NCBI GenBank assembly: GCA_039619475.1
Contig: CM077116.1
Coordinates: 37,335,183 to 37,399,182 of the forward strand
Source: Icerya purchasi
Taxonomy: Eukaryota > Arthropoda > Insecta > Hemiptera > Monophlebidae
Length of the DNA: 64,000 bases
Reading direction: 5' to 3'
The translations under genes were made by a program, and so were the position numbers. The notes under the pieces were generated by a model. That model was not told the DNA's origin. It did no database searches and saw only the letters and a list, made by a program, of their open reading frames with translations. The number at the start of each line of letters is the position of its first letter. Position 1 is the first letter of the stretch. This document shows positions 1 through 12,200 of this stretch, in pieces.

Positions 1-53
1 CGGTTTTTTCGGTAAAGAAAACACCTAATTTTCAAAGGAAACTCCCTTTTTGT

Positions 54-992
54 TTATTTAACATATTGGCCATCGGCTTCTACACACTTCGCCCATCTTT
101 CAGTTAAGTCATCAATACCATGCCAGAAAAACTGTTTGTCTTTTGCGGCAAACCATTCGTCGAGCCATTTTCCAACTCCCTCAAATGCTGCTGAAGTGCT
201 GCTCTGCGAGCGCGTGCCCCCTTGATGCGAAGAGGTGATAGTCAGATGGCGCCACGGAAGGATTTCCCATCTAAGCGACTTTAAGGTGTCTTTTATTGGT
301 TTTGCACTGTGAGACGGCGCATTGTCGTGTAACAAAATCACTTTGCCATATCTGTGGCCCATTCCGGTCGTTTTTCGATCAATGCATGATTTAAATTGAT
401 CATTAACGGTTTCGCCGGGCTTCAAGAGTTCATAATACAAAATACCGCCTTGGTCCCACCAGACATAAAGCATGGTCTTCCTGCCGAAGCGATTTAGCCT
501 TGGTGTTAAAGGACTGGCTTTGCCAGGTAACAGCCACGATTTTATCCGCTTCGGGTTTTCAAAATAAACCCATTTTTGGTCACCTGTAACAATGCGGTTC
601 AGAAATGATTTTTTTTCGTGGCGTTGAAGCAGCATTTCACAAGTGACTTTGCGATTTTCCATTTGCCGTTCATTCAAATCATGAGGACCCATTTATCGAA
701 TTTATGGATCTTCCCCATTGCTCGTAAACGCCTGCTGATTGTTTCTTGTGACACATTTAATGCTTTTGCCAATTGCTCTTGAGTTTGAGTTGGGTCATCG
801 TCCAGTAACGCTTGCAATTGCTCGTCTTTACACTTTTTTGGTCTACCGGAACGCGCACTGGCTTTCACGTTGAAATCACCACTTTTAAATTGTCGAAACC
901 ATGTTTCACATGTTCTAATCGATGTAGCGTGTTCACCATATGTTTCTACCAACAAACGATGACTTTCCACAGCATTTTTCTTTTGATTAAAT
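54..992 (-). pseudogene. Broken mariner transposase
   Basis: Mariner transposase cuts and pastes its element at TA sites. On the minus strand, 970-674 encodes the N-terminal HTH part (ESHRLLVETYGEHA, GRPKKCKDEQL, ISRRLRAMGKIHKF). A frameshift near the KWV of the WVPH-like motif moves the frame to 692-54 (NERQMENRKVTCEMLLQRHE; VTGDQKWVYFENPKR with the first Asp; KVILLHDNAPSHSA with the second). The segment that should hold SPDLAPSDYHLF is deleted and shifted; a remnant of SDYHLF is visible in another frame around 220-250. The element is therefore inactive. Terminal repeats were not identified, and the left end may lie outside the window. Confidence 0.88.
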
Positions 993-1427
993 AAGAAAAC
1001 GAATGTTCTTTTTCAGGCACAAATGTCGACACGATCACTGAACGATACAACACAGATGTGACTGTTTGGCCGACTGAATTTGTGTGTGTTTTGGTAGGCT
1101 AATGTCAGACGAACAAACTGACGTACTGTCAAATTCATACGCAGCGTACTGTTCGGTAGAGCATCTCTTGGTGAAACCGGAAAAGACCTTATGCATACAC
1201 CTGATATTTTCGTGAAGGCACGTTAAACCGTATTAATCGAAAATGGATAGCACGGGGCGCGACAATCTGAAAGCGAGGTCATGATGAATAAAAATTATAA
1301 AAAAGAAATAAAAATTAAAAGTCACAATGTCACAAATCGTCATAAGCGGCCAATAGCGCATTTATAAAGAAAAATGGGCTAAGTCTTTCTCTCAGAGAGG
1401 ATCTCTTTTTATATATTTCTCCGTTTT

Positions 1428-2030
1428 TGTTTTTTTTTTTTTTTTGAAAATATATATTTATTAATATTTACATATTTTCCCGTCAAGCTATACGCTTGTC
1501 GACGAGTTTTCTTACATCCAATCATTTCTACACCAAACTATTTATATTGTTATAACTTATACCATCTTTTTTTTATTTCTAACTTAACTATAACTAATTT
1601 ATTATTTATTTTAATTTGCCAAGAGCTGCCCGTATAAAAGGGAGCGTCCGTTAATAAAAGCAGGACACTGGAAGAAAATGTGATCAGCATCACATATACG
1701 AGGAGGATCACAATCGTGAAGAGAACAATAAGAAGATGGTGGCAGAGCAAACCGAAAGCGAAAGAAGGGAAGGAGAGAATAATTGATCCGAAGACGAATT
1801 AGGAAGACAATAGAAGAGCGACGACCGAAAGGAATAGAATGGAACCAAGGCAGGGAACGAGGAATTGGCTGGATAAATCGGTAATGCGAATGACGATTAG
1901 AAAATAGGGAGCGATAAATATCCCGGCAAAGTCTGGCGTAATTGGAGGTCGATATGGAAAGGATGTCAGAAGAAGGGAAATAGTTGAGGAATGAATTAAG
2001 GCGACCAGCAGAACGAGCCAATACAAATAG
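1428..2030 (-). mobile_element. LINE 3' fragment, RNase H-bearing family (family A), C-terminus and poly(A)
   Basis: Minus-strand frame 2021-1611 reads ARSAGRLNSFLNYFP and then ICDADHIFFQCPAFINGRSL. This CDxDHIFFxCP block also occurs at the C-terminus of copies at 5310-5745, 6283-6738 and 61540-62515. A T run at 1428-1446 is the poly(A) tail read from the other strand. The fragment abuts another LINE family at about 2035, so it is either a nested insertion or a rearranged copy. Confidence 0.7.
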
Positions 2031-2035
2031 TTTTC

Positions 2036-4690
2036 CCTCAGCCCGTATTCTATTTTGTTTTTCTTTCCTCCAGTTCTATTTCCTTATTTGTCATTATGTA
2101 TTCCCATATCGTTATGAATAAACACATTCCTCTAACGCTCAGTACGTTTTCTTTTGAAATTATTTCACTTTCAATCTCATATTTATGATCTGATATTAAT
2201 TTCAAGCATTTTATTCGCAGTTTACTTATTTTCCCCGCGCATCTTTTCCTAACCATTACCCGTGCCTGAATTTCATATCTGATTCCCAATTCCACTACCA
2301 CATGATACATCATTTTTAATGTTTTATTTGTTGCATATTTCTTTAAAGTGTATAATGCTGGTAATGTTGCCCTAATTTTCTTTACAATGTATTCTGTATG
2401 TACGTCTCACCTTCAGTGTTGATACATCATTAATCCCAAATACTTATATTTGGTCACTATCGGCAGTTAATCTTTTCACATTCATTTCTTTCGTCCCACT
2501 CATGTACACATTCGTTTGAGTGCATTATTAAATTTGGACAATATTCATCACACATATCCCTTTTCATTCGTAGTGCCATTGCTTTAATTTTTGATACATT
2601 TATTCTTAGATTTTTATCATGTGCCCACCTACTTATTGTGATTAGATCTTTTTGCATTTTCATTTCTGCCTCCTTAATATCTTTATGTGCTGTAACTATT
2701 GCTATATCATCCGCGAACGAGTATATTTTAATTCCTTGTATAAACCGTTTGTGTATATACATAAAAATAGTATTGGCGCTAAGTTACTACCTTAACTCCC
2801 ACATTCAACTCCTCTTTTTCACTTTGTGCATTCAGTACATTTGCACATGTTTTCCTTCGGTTTAGGTAGTTTTCATACCACTTTTTAACACTGCGCGTTA
2901 TTCCTGTTTTCTCTAATTTGTTTATAAGTATTTTAGGGTCAATCGTTTCGAATGCTCTAGTTAAATCTATAAATGTTATCAGTGCCGTCTTTCCTTGTTC
3001 AAAGTTTACCTTTACTTTTTCTGTAATCCCACCGAGCGCTCCCGACGTTGATTTGCCCTTTTGAAACCCGTATTTTATTCTATCGATTATCTACTATTTT
3101 CCCGTAAATACTTCGTTAAACTATTTGCTACATACTTTTCTAAAATTATTGCAATCACATTACTTACTGCAATTGGTCTATAATTTTCATATTCACTGCG
3201 TTTGCCTTTTTCGTATATTAGCCTCGTTTTCGATATCTTTAGTCCATCCGGTATTCTTCCTCCCCTTAATGTCATATTTATCAGTTTCGAGATTTTTTTT
3301 TACTATAGATATTTTTATTGTCTTTACATCTTTTATTCTTATCCCATCTAGTCCGGGGGGGGACCTTTATTTCCTTCAATTCCTGTTATTTTCCCTACCT
3401 GCTCTAGGTTTGTTTTAGGTATGTACATGTTTACTTTCGGTTCATTCTCTTTTCTTTCCCCTAATAATTACATTTGTGTCCTAGTTTTTTTTATATCGCT
3501 TTTGAATTCTCTGCCGAACTTGTTCGCAATTTAAGTTCCTCCTTGTCCCTTCGAAAAGTGTTTGTTGGTCATCTCATCTACTCCTAGATTCTTTCCTTTT
3601 CCTATGATCTTATTTATATTTAACCATGGTTTCCTGATGTCCCCGTGTACCTCCGCAAAACTTATCTCCACAAACATATCTTTTTGCCGTCTTATTTCTG
3701 TATTTACTTGATTTCTTAGCTGCTTATACTTATTTCTTCGCTCCATATTTTGATCGTTCTTTTTTATACAATCTGTCTCTGTTTCTTATCATCCCGTTTA
3801 TTTTTCTTGTCGTCCATCCTTTTTCTTTCGTGTTTTATCGCTTCTTTGCATATTTTTTGTTTGGCTACATTCTTCATATACTTTTTCGAATTTTTCCTTC
3901 ATGTCTATATATAATTTTTCGGCATCCTCTTCCTCTCTTTTTTCTTCCCACTTATCAATTTTAATTTATTTTTTACTTTATTTTCCATAACGATCCTTCT
4001 GTTTACTTCGCCTGATTCCGCTCCATTTTTCCCCCTCTCGATTATTACTTTACACGTTATCATGTTGTGATCCGATATTTTAATGTTTGTATTGTAATGA
4101 TTAAAATCAATATTTTTTTTCTTCGTTTTGGTGTAAATGTGGTCTATTTTCGTTTACGTGAACCTGTCTTCCCCTCATTCTTCCTTTGTACATCCTTCCG
4201 ACTTGCTTTCGTATCCTATTCCTGCCATCGTGTTCGTGTATTTTGTAGCTTTATGAGTTGTCTTTTCCGATATCTAGATTTATATCTTCTATATAAATTT
4301 TCACATCATTGTCTAAGTATTTTTTATCCATCTATATACTCCTTCGCTCTCTTCGATAGCGATCTATATAACGCCCATAGTCCCAGCTTTTCCTCGTATC
4401 CGGTTATTTCGAGTATTATACTTTCTGCATTTTCCATACTTTTGCTCATCATGTGAACTTGTATTTTTTTACATATATTACAATCCCATGCTTTACTCCT
4501 TCTACGTCTAAATTATGCCATTTCTCGTACCCTTATAAATTCTGTAAATTTATTTCTTCTTTTTTTATATGTATCAATCTCTCCCGATATTATTATGTCG
4601 TATTGTTGCCCTGCCTCTAGAATTTCTACTTCCTCCCATAAAAATGTATTACCACCCCATGTTGAAAATAAATCTGTGCCTATATGCTGC
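2036..4690 (-). mobile_element. Decayed LINE with endonuclease and reverse transcriptase (family B)
   Basis: Non-LTR retrotransposons copy themselves by target-primed reverse transcription. Read on the minus strand from 4690 down: an endonuclease end (IDHIYTKTKKKNIDF, then ISDHNMI near 4030-4110); a linker (MERRNKYKQLRNQVNTEIRR); RT blocks RLIYEKGKRSEYENYRPIAV near 3160-3230 and LINKLEKTGITRSVKKWYEN near 2870-2940; the active-site block YSFADDIAIVTAHK near 2690-2730; and a C-terminal part (KISKLRIKCLKLISDHKYE) near 2190-2240. Many frameshifts and stops show it is dead. The same family is seen at 50591-53620. Confidence 0.8.
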
Positions 4691-5305
4691 GGAAAGGGGG
4701 GTGGCTTAAACTACCAATTTCGCAACGATAGACTAAATATAATCCGTTTTACGTGTAGTTTTGATTAGACTGCGTTGCATAATTTCCATGAACATAACCC
4801 CATATACTAATATGGGTAATCAGAACTGAGAAAAATATAATAAATAAAATGACTTTATTATTTCGCTTTTTAAGATGTAATTGTACATTTGCGGAACTTA
4901 TAAAAACATCGTATTAATGGTTAACTTCGAAGGATATGTTAATGATTGTGGTAGTTTTTTTCCATTCAGAAAAAGTTATGCGATTATCAATTATTTGGTG
5001 ATTCGGTGTTCCACAGCCAAATAATCGGGAACAAATATGAGTAATGAAGGAACCAAATTCCATTACTACGGCGTATGAGGACAATGTCATGTTAGTACTT
5101 ATTAGTAAAGAGTGAACATTTTATAAAATTGTCTCGGAGTACCCAGAAAAAGTTTTGTTTATTTTAGCTAACAATACTCTACAAACCACATCGAAATAAA
5201 AATAACAAAAAGAACAACGTAGAAAGGTATATTGTAATGCGTGTACATTACGCGACGTTGTTAAAAATAATAAATTTAATTTTTAAAAAATAATAATAAT
5301 AATAA
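4691..5305. other. No recognised feature
   Basis: AT-rich sequence without a supportable reading frame; a short (AAT)n run lies near 5288-5308. Confidence 0.4.
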
Positions 5306-5745
5306 TATTATTTAAACTTTCGTTCACGAGGGATGGACATTCAAAGAAGATATGATCAGGGTCACAGACGGCTTCATCGTTAATTGGAGAAGGCAACTAG
5401 GGGATAGAGCGAGACGAATACGAAAACGTAAGGAAGGAAGAAGAGTATGACTGAAACGTAAACGGAACAATAACGGAGCGACGAAGCAAAGGAAAATTGT
5501 AAAACCAAGGCCAGGTAGGAAGATTAGGTTGGTTGTTTAAAAAATAAAATGAGGGTTGACTAAAAATGGAAGAAACGTAAAAATCTGACCAAAATCTAAC
5601 ATGAAACTATTTACACAGTGGGAGTAAATTAGAAGCGGGAATTTTAGTGAAATAAAAGCGGGAGGATGCAGCAATTTGAGCCAAGGAATTTGCCATTTCG
5701 TTACCCTCTATCCCCATATGATTGGGAACCCAGAGCATACTATTT
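5306..5745 (-). mobile_element. LINE family A fragment: RNase H end and C-terminus
   Basis: On the minus strand WVPNHMGIEGNEMANSLAQI (the last RNase H motif of non-LTR elements) is followed by WPWFYNFPLLRRS and by AVCDPDHIFFECPSLVNER near 5320-5375. Frame breaks occur between these blocks. Confidence 0.72.
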
Positions 5746-6030
5746 GTTATGTTGTTAAAGGTAAAGTTTTTGGGTCTGCTAGGATTTCTTTCAAGAAAGT
5801 TTTCCTTCTTTGTTCAAATTCGCAGCATTACCAAACTATAAGCTCTAACGATCCTTTCAAACCACAAAAATCATTTGTATCGCTATCTAGTATTCCCAAA
5901 CGTGCAAGATGAGACGGAGTACGATGATGTCCGAAACTAATTCTGCATATTGTTGTTACACAGTCTCTGTCTACGTTATACCTGAGCCACGGATGCTCAT
6001 CAGTTGATTTATTGATATTACCATACAACT
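5746..6030 (-). mobile_element. LINE C-terminal fragment of a different family
   Basis: Minus frame 6028-5828 reads HPWLRYNVDRDCVTTICRIS and FGHHRTPSHLARLGI, followed by a CG...ELIVW block. This resembles the C-terminal zinc-finger-like region that follows RT/RNase H in I- and R1-type LINEs (ICRxRFGHxxxPxHLxRLGI). It abuts the family A piece at about 5745, making a chimeric junction. Confidence 0.6.
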
Positions 6031-6160
6031 TGCCTAATCAACTGTATTTGTAAATTATTTTATAAATTATATCGACCCTGTTCTCAATTGCACGGAATTC
6101 GAAATATATATTTACTCTTATTTGAAAGTAAAAAAAGAAAAAAAAAATTGAAAAATGCAT

Positions 6161-6282
6161 TTAATAAAATTTCATAAATTATGTGTGAAAATAGTTTAAG
6201 AAAAAAATCGACAATGAAATAATTACGGTTTTCCGAATCATTTAATAAAATTCCATAAATTATGTGTGAAAATAGTTTAAGA
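6161..6282. repeat. 81-bp tandem duplication interrupted by a LINE
   Basis: The block beginning ttaataaaattycataaatt at 6161 recurs at 6242. The second half of the unit (acaatgaaataattacgg at about 6211) recurs only after the LINE at 6741. The second copy was therefore split by insertion of the 6283-6738 element. Confidence 0.75.
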
Positions 6283-6738
6283 GAAACTATTCAACCTTCC
6301 CTTCCACGCTTCTCCTGGTTTATTAACTTTCCTTCTATGCGCCGTTCCAACCTCTCTGCGACTTGCCGCCTGCGTTTTGGGCATAGTTTGCTCCCTTCCT
6401 CGTTGTTCTGTTATTCTACCGTGCTTTCTCATTATTATCCATTGCACCCTTCCAGCAATCAGTTTATTTGTGATCCCGATCATATAATGTTCAGTTGTTC
6501 GTAATTATCAACTGAACAAGATTCTTTTTATTCCTTCCTCTTACAAACCGGTATTCCCGATCCATACTGTACTTCATTCATTCTCTCTCTTCCTTCTCCT
6601 TCGGTTATTCTAGCTCTTAATTCCTTTCTGTCGGCTATCTCTGATCGTGTAAGGATCTGAGTCTCTCTTACCCCTCTGTTCCACTGTTCTTGGGCCAATG
6701 TCCATGTTGACGAACCCATTAAAAAAAAAAAAAAAAAA
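6283..6738 (+). mobile_element. 5'-truncated LINE family A 3' end with poly(A)
   Basis: Frame + shows FSWFINFPSMRRS, FICDPDHIMFSCS, then after a stop GIPDPYCTSFILSLPSPSVI, parallel to the C-terminus of the 61540-62515 copy (LPIPYCGHYILALPSLSVV). The tail atgtccatgttgacgaaccc precedes an 18-base A run at 6721-6738. Confidence 0.8.
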
Positions 6739-6772
6739 TCAACAATGAAATGATTACGGTTTTCCGAATCAG

Positions 6773-7670
6773 TAGGTCAGCATATGAATTATGATTAAAG
6801 AACAGGTTCGTTTCTAGAAACCTTTATTAATACGAAGATATTCTAATTTTTAGGTGAAAAATCATTTTTTTTCCTTGTTGCAAATAAATATGTGTACGAA
6901 AAGTTGAAAAAATGTGCAACGAAACAATTTCAATATCAAAAACTCAAATAATCTTTAATTTCCTATTTCATTTTCTTCTTGGCTTTTTTAACGGTTCATC
7001 TTTTTATCTCTGTTTATATTGACGATTGTCTCTTTTTTTGAAATTTCAACGCACTGAAGTGCAATACGCGACCTGTTGATCCGTTGGTACAAACTGTTTG
7101 CGGCGTTTGTCGTTTTTGTAAAACAAGAATAAGAAGGACTTCTGATTATTCGTATATGCGCATATGCATATGTCCAATGTGAGGTAAGGAGTAGATGTAT
7201 CCATTTATTCATTACAAGTAATTTACTTGTTATTAATAACTTATTTCATTAATATGAATAAAACGAAAGGTCAAATAGACGGAAACGTTTAAAACTAAAA
7301 AAAAAATGAACTATCGAACATTATTCTGCAATTGTTAATTTAAGAGCCGACTTTATTACGACCGATTAAATGACCATAAAAACTACTCGCTTAACATACG
7401 ACTATTGCACTCTACTTACGGATTAATTACGAGTTCTACTCTCGTATATGTTTTCCTTATTATTTCGTGTTACGTGATGCGAAACTGGAAAAGAAAAATT
7501 GAAATAGCCGAAACTATTAAAAAAAAACACCATAAAGTAAACCGTGCATTATCTGAATAAACGTAATGATAGTAATAATATACTTCTATACTGGTATATG
7601 GAATGTACATATTACTGATATTATTTTAGATCGTTTTTTAATCGTTATTACCTTTATTGACTTTTTTAAG
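6773..7670 (+). other. PDE9 intron, no recognised feature
   Basis: AT-rich sequence upstream of exon a. I see no PDE9 exon or element in it. Confidence 0.4.
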
Positions 7671-7911
7671 TAGTAACGAAACACTGTCAGAAGAAATAAT
7701 GCAGTGTCTACGCTTACCATCGTTCGACTGTTCCGAATGGGCGGACGAGGAGATACTATTGATACTGCAGCAGATGTTTATCGATTTCGATTTTATAACG
7801 AAGTTTAAAATTAATCTGGATACTCTGCGAAACTTTCTATTCCAAGTGTATAAAAACTATAATGAAGTTCCATTCCATAATTTTAGACACAGTTTTTGCG
7901 TTACTCAAATG
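7671..7911 (+). CDS. Pde9: PDE9 exon a: start of catalytic domain, HNFRH motif
   Basis: The acceptor is ttttttaag at 7662-7670 after a pyrimidine-rich stretch; the donor is gtacgt at 7912. It enters in phase 2 (one base completes a codon) and leaves in phase 0, giving 80 full codons. It encodes the N-terminal helices of the catalytic domain ([25 protein letters not shown]) and ends in [15 protein letters not shown], which carries the first metal-binding and catalytic histidines. An alternative acceptor three bases downstream would remove one codon. No upstream PDE9 exon is recognisable between 1 and 7670. Confidence 0.9.
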
Positions 7912-8634
7912 GTACGTAATGAAATTTACAATTTAATATAAACAATTAAATACGATGTTTATTAAATGCAATGTTTATAATTAAGCGCGTGAAAGATGAA
8001 TACGGCATCTCTCGCAAAAATCGTTAATTAATTTATAAACTAATTATTGAAAAAAAAGTAGTATCGAAAAGATTTTTCATTGTGCCTTTCTACCATGCTT
8101 AAGAAAATAATGCATTACACTATCATCGCTAAAATAGGCAGCTCTAACTTTCAATGCAGGTCAACTCTAGAACCGATTTCGTAGGTGTGCAAGTTAACTT
8201 ACTAAAGTTGAGTTGAACGTTATATAAATCAACTCTATCCCGACTCCGGAGTCTAGTCGACGTTTAGTTTTTTCTGTTAGCCGTTATAAATTCACTTAAT
8301 AATCTTGTGCATAGAGTATCTTATATGCTGCTGGCCACTAATAAGATAAAACTGACATTTTACGCAATGCGTTTGATTTTCTTTTCCTTTTAATGAATTA
8401 ATCCGCGTACAGGAACATAAATAAAATTAACGAATAGACGGACCAAATCAACATGATATTAATAGGACTGGAAAACATGATTTCTGCAGACGAGGATCAG
8501 AGGTAAGGAAATAAAAAACAACTGCTGCAGTAATAGTACAAGTTCGATAAATGAGGGAAGCAGACAATTTGGGCTGAAAAGAGTTGTGTCGACGGTTTTT
8601 ATCACACTGCAATAAAATATTTACTATTTCTTGA

Positions 8635-8667
<33 letters not shown>

Positions 8668-9156
8668 GATTCTTCCGAAGTTGAGCCTCCACTACTCTTT
8701 TTCATAATTTAGTGTCTACTCCTTCATATTAAATTGGTTAATGTTCGTCCGCATTTACAAATCAGAGTCTCTAGTTCAATTTTACTGGCACATATTTTTA
8801 ATCCGGAGTTGATTTTAACGTTAGAGTCAAAGTCGCTAATTTTTAATTGTCATTAGCAATTCTACTTTTCGCTGCCTCAAAGTAGTAAGTAAGTTTTTTC
8901 CATTGATCTAATGCTATGCAGTTCGAATTATAACAAGGATTTGTGAAATGGATGAGTAGAGTTGTAGAAAGATTAAAAGTTTTAGGGAATACTTTTTGAG
9001 GTTGTTTTCCAAATCCCCAAAAACCATAGTTTTTAATGCGCTTATAGAATATGAAAAAGAGCTTTGATAAATTTTTATTCAAAAATCTATCAAGTTAAAA
9101 TGGCGTAAACAAATACCGCAGCATAAACACAAATTTAATTTCCCCATCTCTCTCTC

Positions 9157-9210
<54 letters not shown>

Positions 9211-12200
9211 TACGTATATATATATACATATACGTTTAAACGATACAAAAAACATTGTTTATGATTTTTCATATTACTAATGATATAAAAATGATATAAA
9301 CACTAACATACACGCAAACGCACTATATCATTTTTATATCATTAGTAATATGAAAAATCATAAGCAACGTTTATCGCATCGATTAAACGTAACGTTTTGA
9401 TTTGACGGAAATTTTTTTATAATTGAAAGTCATTGCAAAGTTTTTAAGACCAAGAAAGCATCGTGCAATAGTGATAACCAAAAAAATTTGTTCAATAAAA
9501 AAATACTTATCGGTTTTTAATCTGCTGGTATTTTTTAAGAGTAGGTTATATATAAACAGTACATTACCTCGTTGTTATGAACTGTTTCGGAACTTTAATT
9601 TTATGTGTATTCCACCGTTTCTCCGTCTTTACTCAAAGTGCTAAATCTGCTGCAAAAGTTCTTCTCTCCGATTAACATTGAGCGCGCATTACATTTCTCC
9701 CGCTCACAACCGCCGATCTTTAGTAAGCTCTCCCCTCTGAATTTTCTAAGATCCTTTCACTGTTTAAGTGATTCTCTAAAGGTTCATCTCGATCATGTCG
9801 ACATTGAAACGTACATCTTAATATGAAACGTAAAGCGCTCGCATTGAAATTACGAAAATCGTATTACACTTTCCCGTTACTTTAGCTAATACGTAGGCTA
9901 TTCAAAAAGTAATGGGAAAACATCAATAAAAAAAAAATACTTATTTAATCTTCTAAATCGACATGCTCCTTTTCAAAGTAACCCCCTCCGGTCTTGATGC
10001 ACTTTAGCCAACGTTCCTGCCACTTTTTGAATACGAATGAGAGGCCATCCTTTGAAAGCTCCTTGCAGCGCGCGTCAACAGCATTGATAACCTCCTTATC
10101 CGACCCAAATCTTCGACCTCTGAGGCCCATTTTCAGCTCCGGGAAGAGCCAGAAGTCGCACGGGGCGAGATCTGGGCTGTACGGTGGATGCGGTACGATT
10201 TTGATGCCAGTAGAGTGTAAATAATCGATTACAACATGAGAAATATGCGGCCGCGCATTGTCGTGATGGAGCAAAATTTTATCAACACGCTGGTGCGGTC
10301 GTTTTTTCTTGAATTGGCAAACCATTTGTTCCAAAACGTGCTTGTATCTCTGCGCTGTGACTGTGTGGCCTCGAGGGACGGTGTATTTGTACAAAATTCC
10401 CTCGGAATCGAAGAAAATAATCATCATTACCTTCCCGGCGCTCCTGGCACACTTCGCTTTTTTGGGTGGCGGAGTACTCGACGTCTTCCACTGTGAACTT
10501 TGTTGTTTCAACTCTGGGTCGTAGTGGTACATCCACGATTCGTCTACGGTTATGATATTATTTATTTCAGCATTTGAATCACCGCCAAACCGCTGCAATA
10601 ACTCGGTACACACGTCGACGCGGTGTTGCATCTGATCAGCTGTAAGCAGGCGCGGTATCCATCGACAAGAAACGCGTCGCATCTTCAAATCGTCATGAAC
10701 AATGGCAAATGCGCTACCGACAGAGATGTCCAGGTGTGAAGCGAGTTCTCTAATAGTAATTCGACGGTCGTCACGTACGATAGCGCTTGCGGTATTCACT
10801 AGAACCTCCGTTCTTGATGTGGAAGGGCGCCCTTCGCGCGCTTCGTCGTCTACGCTCTCTCGACCGGCTGTGAAGGCATCATACCAACGATGGAATGTTG
10901 AGGAAGGCATCACATTATCACCATACGCGGCTTTTAACATTTCGAGCGATTCTTTTTTACTTTTGTTCAATTTAACGCAAAATTTCAAACTGTAACGTTG
11001 CTCTAAATTTTTCTGCATATTGACTCGTTGACGCGGCACCCATACACACTTTACAAAACTCGTTCCACGCGACAACGTATTGCACCGATTTCAGTCAAAC
11101 CAACACTAAACGATAGAGAATTGAACACGCTACACGTTGGTATGCAGTGTTACCACTTTATCTAAAAACTATTCCCTTCAGAGCGCGTTTCCCATTACTT
11201 TTTGAACAGCCTACGTACATGGCTTATATCTCGGTTCATCTTAAAGCCGACTGAGTACATACTTGAATAGAACTACTATGTGTTTTCAGTTCTATTTGAG
11301 TTTGGGGCTGTTAGCTGATAGCCGAAAACGTTTCTTTAAACTGAGTTATTTTAATTTAGTAAAGTAAATTTAATTTACGTTTGTTAATGAGGGGAATTTA
11401 TTTTATATTTATAAAGTTTAACAAACCGGTTACGTATTTATCCACATGCATAAATTTATTATCGCGTGTGCTTCTAGATGTATGCGATGATTTTAAAAGT
11501 CGACTTGATGAGACTTATCGGCGACCTCGAAATTCTAGTCTTGATTACCTCTTGCATATGTCACGATTTGGATCATCCCGGATTCAATAACATATATCAG
11601 GTAATCATTTGTAGTTTTTCGCATTAAAACGTTCTCTCGATTGCGAAAATAAACCAGGTAGAAATGTTGTTTGGCAACTTCGGACTAAATAAAATATATA
11701 ATGTATCGGCAACCTTTGCAAATAATCCGAAACAACTGTGTGCAATGCCACTGACAAAATTACATTTCTTTTAAGTACAATAACTTCCGTATACTTTATT
11801 TTTTGTAATATCGCATAATTTTATCAAAGAAATAACAGTGTACAATCACTGAAGTAATTAGCAAATGCATTGTGTTTTTCCCGCCACTGCTTTTATCGAA
11901 ATATTTAACGTCACCGATGTTATATTATTGGATAAATCGTAAAACTTAAACAACGTATTATAACATTCGGATTTTTTTAAGGATTAAAAAGAAACAGCGA
12001 AAAAATTTTTTAATGTTTGAAGAAATAATCGAGAAGCTTTTATTAAACAAAGTATTTGCGAATTTTATTTTACATATGGATGAGAAATTACTTTTCTTTT
12101 TTTTTTTTTTTTGGTTTACTTTTTTAAAAAACGCATATATTGTTTGGAAATTTGTTGATTTAAAATAATTCTAATAATAGTAAAGTAAAAAAATCCAGCA

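Noticed and set aside
1..1230. Terminal repeats of the first mariner (cggtttt at 1 against aaaccg near 1230)
   Set aside because: Only about 7 bp match and no TA duplication is visible at the left because the window starts there.
10236..10995. Plus-strand open frames over the mariner
   Set aside because: Antisense shadows of the intact transposase.
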